From CAYXRK01 sp964467615 (GTDB lineage: Bacteria; Hydrogenedentota; Hydrogenedentia; Hydrogenedentales; GCA-2746185): a DNA stretch of 5,563 nucleotides. The stretch is taken from assembly GCA_964467615.1 (NCBI GenBank), contig CAYXRK010000252.1, forward strand, positions 1 to 5,563. The letters are read 5' to 3'. The translations under genes were made by a program, and so were the position numbers. The notes below the pieces were generated by a model that ran no database searches, was not told the DNA's origin, and saw only the letters and a list, made by a program, of their open reading frames with translations. Within the stretch, counting starts at the first letter, position 1, and each line of letters starts with the position of its first letter. Shown in pieces: positions 1 through 5,563 of this stretch.

Positions 1-1132
1 CCGCGATGGGAGAGTCAGCGGCTAGACCGCACACGCGAGCGAGGACTGCGTCGACGCCTTCCTCCTTCCGCAAGCGGGCCAACTCCACCGCGGCGGGGTC
101 GGCTCGGTGATCGTACAAGACCGCAGCCGCAGCCGCAATGCAGACATGCTTCGGCGCGACTCCATGTTCGGCGCAACGCCTCGCCGCGCCGATGAGGCGG
201 TCCTCGTGGCCGAGTTTGCGCAGGGGATCGCGCGCGACGCGTTCGACGGTGTCGCCCAGCGCGCGATTCGCGAAACGACGCCGGAGATCTTCGATGAGCG
301 ATTGCGCATCGACGTTCCAGCGCGCCTGCAATGCCTGTCGGACTTCCTCCATCGCGGCGCGGGCGATGGTCACGACGCGCTCGTCCGCCAGCGCATCCGC
401 GATGAGCGCATGCCCGCGAAGATGTCCAAGATACGCGAGCGCCGCGTGCGCGCCGTTGTGGATGAATAGCTTTTTGTCGAGTTCGGCGTCGAAGGGACTC
501 ACCGCCTTCAATCCAATAATCGGCGGCAGCACGCCGCGTACCGCGTCGGCGTCGACCGGCAATACCGCATACGGCTCCGCGCGAACAATCAGCGGATCGC
601 GCCGCTCGGCTTCGGGGACGTCCGTCACCATGCGCCCGATGCTGGCCGGGACGAAACCAATTCGTGCGTCTAGCGCATCGCGAAGCGGTGTCGGCAGAAC
701 GCCAAGAACACGTTCACGAAGCGAGGCCGCGGCGAAGCGATCATTTTCACATACGATGATGTTGAGCGGCGGCGCGTGGGCCTCGATGCGCGCGCGGACG
801 CCCTGCGCGATCACGCCGGTGAGCTGCTCGAGCGCGCGAACACCGACGGCGGTCGAGACGACTGCCGCAGTTAGAATCGCGTTCGATATGCCAACGTCGT
901 CGCGGACATTCAACGCGCTAACGTTGCAAATCTCGATACTACGAAGCGGTTCCTCGGCCAGTTCGAGCGGATACGCGCCGGATGCGTTGATCGCGTCGAC
1001 GAGATTGGAATCGACGTCGGCGAATACCGTCTCGAATCCGGACTCGAAGTAAAGCTGTCCGAGAAATCCGCGGCCGATTTTGCCGGCCCCGAAGTGCAGG
1101 GCTAGCGGCCGGGGCGGATTGTTTGCAGACAT
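1..1132 (-). CDS. mtlD: Mannitol-1-phosphate 5-dehydrogenase-like polyol dehydrogenase (3' end cut by window edge)
   Basis: Members of this family (polyol-specific long-chain dehydrogenases) interconvert mannitol-1-phosphate and fructose-6-phosphate with NAD(H) in the cytoplasm. I translated this frame by hand: 377 codons are open from the ATG at 1132-1130 to the left edge, with no stop. Residues 10-22 carry the N-terminal Rossmann signature LALHFGAGKIGRG. PLNIIVCEN (about 122-130) matches the MtlD motif ending in ACEN. The catalytic pattern K-x4-N-x2-H is intact in KLFIHNGAH (K221, N226, H229), followed by AYLG. The C-terminal domain has RFANRALGDTVERVARDPLR and then KLGHEDRLIGAAR (about 287-317), typical of MtlD. 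E. coli MtlD is 382 residues; by alignment from memory only some 10-15 residues plus the stop are missing. The ATG is the only one ahead of the Rossmann motif and gives about 8 extra N-terminal residues. It overlaps the upstream phosphatase gene by 31 bases, with no clear Shine-Dalgarno. Some substrate-side motifs differ from classical MtlD, so the exact polyol is uncertain. Confidence 0.88.
   Translation of the reverse strand, partial: MSANNPPRPLALHFGAGKIGRGFLGQLYFESGFETVFADVDSNLVDAINASGAYPLELAEEPLRSIEICNVSALNVRDDVGISNAILTAAVVSTAVGVRALEQLTGVIAQGVRARIEAHAPPLNIIVCENDRFAAASLRERVLGVLPTPLRDALDARIGFVPASIGRMVTDVPEAERRDPLIVRAEPYAVLPVDADAVRGVLPPIIGLKAVSPFDAELDKKLFIHNGAHAALAYLGHLRGHALIADALADERVVTIARAAMEEVRQALQARWNVDAQSLIEDLRRRFANRALGDTVERVARDPLRKLGHEDRLIGAARRCAEHGVAPKHVCIAAAAAVLYDHRADPAAVELARLRKEEGVDAVLARVCGLAADSPIA
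1102..1132 (-). other. 31-base gene overlap joining phosphatase and dehydrogenase
   Basis: The last ten codons and the TAG stop (1104-1102) of the phosphatase also encode the first residues of the dehydrogenase in another frame, starting with ATG at 1132-1130. No strong Shine-Dalgarno is seen upstream of that ATG; the nearest purine-rich stretch is only GAGCA. Such an overlap usually means translational coupling, with ribosomes finishing the phosphatase and re-initiating close by (inference). The upstream boundary is firm; the exact dehydrogenase start is less so, since CTG or CTA codons just before the Rossmann motif could mark a shorter protein. Confidence 0.7.
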
Positions 1133-1899
1133 TGCTCGTGCAGGAGCGTGTTCGTTGCCAGCATGCCGCGGCGTCCGTCGAACAGGACGACCGGCGATCC
1201 GTCCAGGCGCGATACCGCGCCGCCTGCTTCTTCGACAATCAGCGCCGCCGCCGCGTAGTCCCATTCCGACAGCCCCACGTTGACGTAGCCGTCCGCTTCG
1301 CCCGCCGCGACGGAACACAATCCCACCACGGCGGCGCAGACGGTGCGCACTTCTCCGGCATGCTCGATGAACCCGGAGAAACGGTCCAGGGAATCGCGGC
1401 GGATCGTGGGGTTGCCGAAGTCGATTTCGACGCGCGCGGTCGCCAGGTCCGTGCGCTTCGAGGCCCACAGCGCCGCGCCGTTCCGCCTTGCGCCCGCGCC
1501 GTGTTCGGCAAGGAAGAGGTCGTCAACGACGGGCATCATCACGCCGCCGGCGCGCACGAGCCTCTTCTCGGCAAACGCGATCGATACGCCAAACATGGGG
1601 AACAGCCCGCGTACAAAATTTTGCGTGCCGTCGATCGGGTCGATGATCCAGCATCGCGCATTGAGGTCGCCCGGCGCGTGGTTCATGCCGTCCTCTTCCG
1701 CCACGATGCAATCGCCGGGGTAGGCACGCGTGATCGCGCTTACGATCCGCCGCTGCACTTCCGAGTCGACTTCCGTCAGCAGGTCGTTCGGCCCGGTCTT
1801 GCTTGATACTGCAATCGAACGCCGTTCGGCGTAGCGCTCGCGGACGTAGGGAGAGACTTCGCGCAAAATCGACTCGATGAACGCGGCCTCGCTGCCCAT
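1102..1899 (-). CDS. Inositol monophosphatase family phosphatase
   Basis: A 265-residue Mg2+-dependent, lithium-sensitive-type phosphatase (IMPase/SuhB/FIG fold), expected in the cytoplasm, that hydrolyses a phosphomonoester of inositol or another polyol or sugar. Length is normal for the family. Visible motifs in order: DLLTEVDSEVQ (39-49), the usual D-x-x-T-x-x-D element; AEED (67-70), standing for the family GEE with metal ligand E68; motif A WIIDPIDGTQNF (84-95) with metal ligands D87 and D90; and motif B SEWDYAAAALIVEEAGG (211-227) with metal ligand D214. All catalytic and metal residues I can place are present. The ATG at 1899-1897 is 3 bases after the stop of the upstream metallophosphoesterase, and the end overlaps the start of the downstream dehydrogenase, so co-transcription is likely. 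Motif A (N-F after DGTQ) looks more like inositol monophosphatase than histidinol-phosphatase or CysQ, but substrate cannot be read from these motifs. Next to an MtlD-like enzyme, a polyol-phosphate such as mannitol-1-phosphate is a reasonable candidate (inference). Confidence 0.93.
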   Translation of the reverse strand: MGSEAAFIESILREVSPYVRERYAERRSIAVSSKTGPNDLLTEVDSEVQRRIVSAITRAYPGDCIVAEEDGMNHAPGDLNARCWIIDPIDGTQNFVRGLFPMFGVSIAFAEKRLVRAGGVMMPVVDDLFLAEHGAGARRNGAALWASKRTDLATARVEIDFGNPTIRRDSLDRFSGFIEHAGEVRTVCAAVVGLCSVAAGEADGYVNVGLSEWDYAAAALIVEEAGGAVSRLDGSPVVLFDGRRGMLATNTLLHEQCLQTIRPGR

Positions 1900-1902
1900 T
1901 GA

Positions 1903-3102
1903 CTAGGCGTTTTCCACAGTGCGCCGTAGCGTAACAAGGACGATCTCGGGCGGCACGCGGAACCGAATGGGTAGGAAAGCCATGCCTACACCGCGCGATA
2001 CGATCGCCGGGAAATGCGGTCCTTCGCACCAGCCTCCTTCGTATTTGCGGCCGTACGCGCTCGGTAGCAATATCGCGCCGTGACCGGGCACGCTGACTTG
2101 GCCGCCGTGCGTGTGACCGGACAGCATGAGATCGACGCGATGGTTCGCCCCTTCCCGCGCTTCCGCCGTGTCGGGATTGTGTGACAGAAGCACCCTGGGC
2201 ATGTCGGGTGGGAGGCCGTCGAGGGCCGAAGCGAACGACACACGATCTTCCCACAAGTCTCCGAGTCCGGCGATAGCGATTGCGTTTCCGCTCGGATCGG
2301 AAACCAAGCCGGACTCGGTCAGAAACAAGCGCGAATTGTCGATGAGTGGGACGCCGATGCTCGCGAATCGCTCTCGAATTTCGTCCGCGCCTTCCCAGTG
2401 ATCGTGATTGCCGAGCACACCGGCGATTCCGAGCCTCGCCCGAAGCTTCGACAACACCTGCACGCCTCCATCAATCGCGCGCGGCGAATGAAGCACGTAG
2501 TCACCAGTCAGCGCGACGAGATCGGGGCGCAGATTATTGACGCGTTCGACCATGTGTTCGAGGTATCGCAAGGATACGTACGGACCATAGTGCGTGTCCG
2601 ATACCTGCGCGATACTCAGGCCCTCGAAGCTCGCCGGCAGATCGCGGATGGGCGCGGTGTAGCGGCGAAGGACGAGTTCGCCGGGTTCGATGACGGTGCT
2701 ATAAGTCCCCACTGAACCGGGCACGAATATGAGGCCCGCTCCGGCCGAATACTTTAGGAACTGCCGGCGCGAGGTGATAGGCGCAACGTCCGCGGGCGGC
2801 GGAGTGGGCGATATCCGGCGCACCCGCCAATACGCGATGCACGCCGCGGCCCCGAGCGCGGTGCCGTACGCGGCGATCGCGAAGTTTATGATGTCCCAGT
2901 GATGCGGTCGATGTGGCGCGAGGATATCCGAGACTTTCCAGGCCGGGGCCGTGAGCATCGTCACCGGGCGTCCGACGACCCTCGCGAAGGGCTCGATAGC
3001 GGGCGGAACCAACAGGTACTCATTCGCGGCGAGGACTACAAGCAGGGCGGTCCCGATTGCTGTTGCGCCAAGCGCGAACGTGTACGTTTGTCGCCGCGTC
3101 AT
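1903..3102 (-). CDS. Membrane-anchored YkuE/YaeI-like metallophosphoesterase with internal Tat motif
   Basis: A calcineurin-like metallophosphoesterase, 399 residues from the ATG at 3102-3100. The two-metal site is complete: D169 and H171 in VSDTHYG, D201 in TGDYV, N232-H233 in GNHDHW, H308 in LLSHNPD, and H330/H332 in SGHTHGGQ. The C-terminus (GRKYEGGW, then RGVGMAFLPIRFRVPPEIVL) is like YkuE and YaeI, which hydrolyse phosphodiesters or lipid phosphates at the envelope. The N-terminus is long for such enzymes: a membrane segment at about 7-31, a loop, a second at about 71-92 followed by RVRR, then SRRQFLK at 111-117 and a weakly hydrophobic stretch to about 137. The catalytic domain therefore probably lies outside the cytoplasmic membrane (inference). 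The frame also has a GTG at 3162 (419 residues), but those 20 extra residues are polar and precede the natural MTRRQ membrane-protein start, so I prefer the ATG. Neither start has a good Shine-Dalgarno. The TAG at 1905-1903 is 3 bases before the phosphatase ATG. Confidence 0.92.
   Translation of the reverse strand: MTRRQTYTFALGATAIGTALLVVLAANEYLLVPPAIEPFARVVGRPVTMLTAPAWKVSDILAPHRPHHWDIINFAIAAYGTALGAAACIAYWRVRRISPTPPPADVAPITSRRQFLKYSAGAGLIFVPGSVGTYSTVIEPGELVLRRYTAPIRDLPASFEGLSIAQVSDTHYGPYVSLRYLEHMVERVNNLRPDLVALTGDYVLHSPRAIDGGVQVLSKLRARLGIAGVLGNHDHWEGADEIRERFASIGVPLIDNSRLFLTESGLVSDPSGNAIAIAGLGDLWEDRVSFASALDGLPPDMPRVLLSHNPDTAEAREGANHRVDLMLSGHTHGGQVSVPGHGAILLPSAYGRKYEGGWCEGPHFPAIVSRGVGMAFLPIRFRVPPEIVLVTLRRTVENA
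2752..2772 (-). other. Internal twin-arginine (Tat) motif SRRQFLK in the metallophosphoesterase
   Basis: These 21 bases encode SRRQFLK, an exact match to the Tat consensus S-R-R-x-F-L-K. It lies not at the N-terminus but after two membrane segments and a positively charged, proline-rich loop, and is followed by YSAGAGLIFVPG, a mildly hydrophobic run typical of a Tat h-region. With N-terminus inside, the motif would face the cytoplasm, as Tat requires. Bacillus subtilis YkuE, a relative, is a known Tat substrate with an N-terminal signal. Confidence 0.65.
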
Positions 3103-3230
3103 ATGAGCTACGTTTGGATGTTCATGGTTATAGTATCCGCGAAGGCACGGTTGTTGTTCCACGGCGCACCCGATCGGGAAGTGGACGGCGTCCCTTCTGG
3201 TCGGACATCGCGCACCCGCTGGTCAGCAGG
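3103..3230. other. Intergenic gap between the PSD1 gene and the metallophosphoesterase gene
   Basis: This 128-base gap is the only sizeable non-coding stretch in the window. I found no stem-loop followed by a T-run that would make a factor-independent terminator for the PSD1 gene. There is a perfect 10-base palindrome, CCCGATCGGG (3169-3178), and a short near-palindrome, GGACG-G-CGTCC (3183-3193), neither strong enough to name. If the phosphoesterase used the GTG at 3162, the gap would shrink to 68 bases. Confidence 0.6.
3127..3137 (-). promoter_or_regulatory. Possible weak -10 element ahead of the metallophosphoesterase operon
   Basis: On the minus strand this reads GATACTATAAC, an A/T-rich island in otherwise GC-rich sequence. 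It contains -10-like hexamers TATAAC (3132-3127) and TACTAT (3135-3130), about 24-28 bases before the ATG at 3102. No recognisable -35 hexamer sits 16-18 bases upstream. If real, it would make the lower three genes a transcription unit and would exclude the GTG start at 3162. Confidence 0.15.
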
Positions 3231-5563
3231 TCAGCTCTTCGTAATGGCTTCGTCGAGGTTCAGAATCGTCGACGCGAGTGTGGTCCACGCGGCCAGTTCG
3301 CACGGATCAATGGACTCGTCGACGGGCGAATCGCCCACGTCAACGTACGCCTTCGCCCCGTCCACTTGGCCTTTGAAGCGCGCGACTTCATCCTCATAAA
3401 CGTTTCGCAGCACGCGCAGTTCGCGCTCTTCGGGCCAGCGCGCGGTCACGATTCGGAACGCGTACTTGATGCGTTCGTCCACGCCGGTCGGGCAGTCGTG
3501 GATCACGCGCTCGGCCATTTTGCGCGACGCCTCGACGAATTGCGGATCGTTCATCAGCGCGAGGGCCTGGAGGGGCGTATTTGTGCTCGCGCGACGCGCA
3601 GAGCAGGTTTCGCGGTTCGGCGCGTCGAACAGCATCATCGTGGGCGGCGGGGCCGTCCGCTTCCAAAACGTGTACATGCTCCGGCGATACAGATTCTCGC
3701 CCTTGTCCGCCGCGAAGCGTTGCGCGGTGAATTCGCCGCCGTAGGCGACTTCTTCCCAAAGCCCTGCGGGTTGATACGGTTTTACACTGGGCCCGCCGAT
3801 TTTTCCGACGAGCAGGCCGGACACGGCGAGCGCGTTGTCGCGCACGCTTTCGGCGTCCAGACGCAAACGCGGCCCCCGCGCGAGGTAGATGTTCTCGTCG
3901 TCCTTTTCGAGTAGTTCCTTCGTGACCTTCGACGACTGACGGTACGCCGCCGACGTGAGGATCAAGCGCTGCATGTGCTTGACGTCCCAACCCGACTCGA
4001 CGAATTCGACAGCGAGCCAATCGAGAAGTTCCGGGTGCGACGGCCATGCCCCCTGCGCGCCGAAGTCTTCCGGCGTTTTCACAATCCCCCGGCCAAAGTA
4101 GCGCTCCCAGTAGCGATTGACCGCCACGCGCGCCGTTAGCGGGTGCTCCGGAGAAACCAGCCACTCTGCAAAGCCCAGCCGGTTCGCCTGCGCGCCTTCG
4201 GGCAATGGCGGCAGCGAGGCCGGCGTCGCCGCCTCGACCCTTTCGCCGGGCTGATCGTATTGCCCGCGCATGAGCATGAAGGTATCGCGCGGCGTTTCGA
4301 GTTGCGCCATGACCATGACGGTTGGGATCGCGGCCTCGGTGGCGGCCCTTTCCGCCTCGAGCTCCGCGATGCGCGCTTGGAAGGCCCGCCATTCCTCGGA
4401 GTTGTTCGTCCGGTAATACTCGCTCAGGCGCGTGAACTCCTCGTCCGAGCGAAACATCAGCGGCTGGGCCAACGCGAGTTCGATGTTGAACGGAATCGCC
4501 CCGAGCGATTCGCCGCCGCGGTTGAAGTAGAACGCGTACTCGTTCCCGTAGTTCACGACTTTGACAAGCAGCGTGTTCTTGCCCTGCGCGAGCCGCACCT
4601 CGACCTTGTCCTGGTCCTTCTCGACCTGCCGCTCGACGTTCTTGTCCAGCACGACGTTCCCGTTCAGCCAAATCTTGAGCGCGTCGTTACTGCCGAGCGC
4701 AAGAGTGAAGGGGCGTTCGCTGGGCGTGGTGATTTCGCGGTAGAGGTACGTCGCGGCAATGTCGCCATCAAGTTTATTGATCTGGCCGTCCTTGAACCCA
4801 TCGAGGATTTTGACCCACTTGTATCGCCCATCGTCGTAGGTCGACTGCAGATCGACGCCCTTCTCGGGATCGAACGCGGTTTCGTACGCGGCCTTTCCGT
4901 CGTACGCCTTGTAGGGTCCGGCCACGTACCACGGGCCGAGCGACGCAGGCGTCATCGCTGGGTCTTGCGTCACCGAGATTCGGAACCGGCCCAGCGCATG
5001 GTGAGTGAAGGCCGATTCATGTTTAAGCCGGATTCGCACGACCGTGCCGACGGAGGATCCGAAAGGCGCGGACGGGACAAATACCGCCGTGTGGTTGCTC
5101 TTGTTGTCGCCGTTGTTCACGCCCCATCCCGTGGCCGAGTTTCCGTCGATGGCGAGCGCGACTTCGTATTTGTCCTGAGCGAAGTCCGCCATCGCGGTTG
5201 CGAGTTCCAACCGTTGCGAGGCGTTCTCATCCGTCGCCGGCGCGGCCTCGATCTCGAACTCGGTCAGGACGAAGTTGCCGTTGTCCGAGCGCCCCGGATG
5301 GCCGTTCAGCGCGGGGTCCGTGAGCGCCTCGATGCGGACGGCGGTCATTGCGGCCAGGTCCGTTTTCGCAACGAACTCGTATACGTCCTTGTCAGGGTTA
5401 GTACCGCCGACCGACACGGCACCCTTCTCATCGATGGTCGCTTCGGCGCCGCCCGTCGACACGACCTTCTTCGGCGTCAGCGGAATCCAGCGCGTCTTGA
5501 GCGTCTCGCTCCACTCGGCTTCCCAGGCCGCCTGCTTTTGTTCCAATTCGGGATTCGGTTTGT
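3231..5563 (-). CDS. PSD1/DUF1553 domain protein, planctomycete type (5' end cut by window edge)
   Basis: This is the C-terminal part of a large protein of the planctomycete PSCyt1-PSCyt2(DUF1549)-PSD1(DUF1553) family, whose biochemical role is not settled; family members are usually exported and occur near sulfatases or sugar-degradation genes. The frame runs to the right edge (776 residues visible). Residues are numbered here from a TTG codon at 5546, which is not the true start. Region 1-200 is the insert that follows DUF1549 in many members, with GGTNPDKDVYEF and NGNFVLTEFEIEA, then a discoidin-like stretch (GWGVNN, RFRISVTQDP). Region about 204-345 resembles a beta-sandwich or PA14-like module (WYVAGPYK, KIWLNGNVVLD, FYFNRGG). 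A charged, probably helical stretch at 385-405 leads into PSD1: RDTFMLMRGQYDQPGE (420-435), ARVAVNRYWERYFGRGIVKT (472-491), DFGAQG, TSAAYRQSS, DAPNRETCSARRASTNTPLQ (641-660) and the usual ending at LNLDEAITKS. The TGA is at 3233-3231. No DUF1501 partner gene, a frequent neighbour, follows it. Confidence 0.93.
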   Translation of the reverse strand, partial: KPNPELEQKQAAWEAEWSETLKTRWIPLTPKKVVSTGGAEATIDEKGAVSVGGTNPDKDVYEFVAKTDLAAMTAVRIEALTDPALNGHPGRSDNGNFVLTEFEIEAAPATDENASQRLELATAMADFAQDKYEVALAIDGNSATGWGVNNGDNKSNHTAVFVPSAPFGSSVGTVVRIRLKHESAFTHHALGRFRISVTQDPAMTPASLGPWYVAGPYKAYDGKAAYETAFDPEKGVDLQSTYDDGRYKWVKILDGFKDGQINKLDGDIAATYLYREITTPSERPFTLALGSNDALKIWLNGNVVLDKNVERQVEKDQDKVEVRLAQGKNTLLVKVVNYGNEYAFYFNRGGESLGAIPFNIELALAQPLMFRSDEEFTRLSEYYRTNNSEEWRAFQARIAELEAERAATEAAIPTVMVMAQLETPRDTFMLMRGQYDQPGERVEAATPASLPPLPEGAQANRLGFAEWLVSPEHPLTARVAVNRYWERYFGRGIVKTPEDFGAQGAWPSHPELLDWLAVEFVESGWDVKHMQRLILTSAAYRQSSKVTKELLEKDDENIYLARGPRLRLDAESVRDNALAVSGLLVGKIGGPSVKPYQPAGLWEEVAYGGEFTAQRFAADKGENLYRRSMYTFWKRTAPPPTMMLFDAPNRETCSARRASTNTPLQALALMNDPQFVEASRKMAERVIHDCPTGVDERIKYAFRIVTARWPEERELRVLRNVYEDEVARFKGQVDGAKAYVDVGDSPVDESIDPCELAAWTTLASTILNLDEAITKS

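Noticed and set aside
121..137. Short CCGCAG tandem repeat
   Set aside because: Just over two copies inside the dehydrogenase gene, encoding the alanine-rich helix (IAAAAAV) that MtlD proteins normally have at this point.
138..1052. Plus-strand open frame of 304 codons
   Set aside because: It is antisense to the MtlD-like gene, is rich in Ser, Arg and Ala with no recognisable domain, and arises from the codon bias of the GC-rich gene on the other strand.
1123..1806. Plus-strand open frame of 227 codons
   Set aside because: Antisense to the IMPase-family gene, which carries all its metal-site motifs; nothing recognisable in the plus-strand translation.
1102..1899. Histidinol-phosphatase (HisN) or CysQ identity for the IMPase-family gene
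   Set aside because: No his or cysteine/sulfate assimilation genes are nearby, and the residues after DPIDGT resemble the inositol-monophosphatase group more than HisN. It cannot be fully excluded without a tree.
3183..3193. GGACG-G-CGTCC as a terminator stem for the PSD1 gene
   Set aside because: The arms are five bases with a one-base centre, too small a loop, and no T-run follows.
3164..3218. Nine-base direct repeat GCGCACCCG at 3164-3172 and 3210-3218
   Set aside because: Only nine bases, two copies and high GC content; expected by chance and with no further symmetry.
3057..3914. Plus-strand open frame of 285 codons
   Set aside because: It runs antisense to the conserved PSD1 domain and the start of the metallophosphoesterase gene. 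The translation has no family motif and is rich in Arg, consistent with a shadow frame.
3394..4671. Minus-strand open frame of 425 codons inside the PSD1 gene
   Set aside because: It is a frame-shifted shadow of the PSD1 gene, very rich in Arg, Gly and Ala, whereas the other frame shows clear PSD1 motifs throughout.
5544..5546. TTG as start codon of the PSD1 protein
   Set aside because: The same frame continues upstream to the window edge with plausible residues (KPNPEL), and the family always has further domains before this point.

Overview
The window is GC-rich and densely coding. All four genes lie on the minus strand, so in transcription order (high to low coordinate) they are: the C-terminal part of a PSD1/DUF1553-type protein, a membrane-anchored metallophosphoesterase, an inositol-monophosphatase-family phosphatase, and a mannitol-1-phosphate 5-dehydrogenase-like polyol dehydrogenase. 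Large PSD1/DUF1553 proteins are typical of Planctomycetota, Verrucomicrobiota, Lentisphaerota, Hydrogenedentota and related lineages, often from environmental genomes. I infer a bacterium of that broad group and cannot name it more precisely.

Layout. 3231-5563 holds a PSD1/DUF1553 protein whose N-terminal part (normally a cytochrome-c-like and a DUF1549 domain) lies beyond the right edge. 3103-3230 is the only real intergenic stretch; it has one weak -10-like box and no convincing terminator. 1903-3102 encodes a YkuE/YaeI-like metallophosphoesterase with an unusual N-terminus: two membrane segments followed by an internal twin-arginine motif and a third, weaker hydrophobic segment. 1102-1899 is the IMPase-family phosphatase, starting 3 bases after the phosphoesterase stop. 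1-1132 is the polyol-phosphate dehydrogenase; its start overlaps the end of the phosphatase gene by 31 bases and its last residues run off the left edge. That frame is open from the ATG at 1132 to the window edge, and it is easy to miss because its stop is outside the window.

How the genes may work together. The last three genes are packed tightly enough (3-base gap, then 31-base overlap) to be one transcript. A dehydrogenase that interconverts fructose-6-phosphate and mannitol-1-phosphate, coupled to a phosphatase of a family that hydrolyses sugar- and polyol-phosphates, would make a two-step route to free mannitol or a related polyol. This is inference from context, because neither substrate can be read from the sequence. 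The PSD1 protein is separated by about 130 bases and may be a separate unit. I saw no RNA genes, mobile elements, CRISPR arrays or long repeats.
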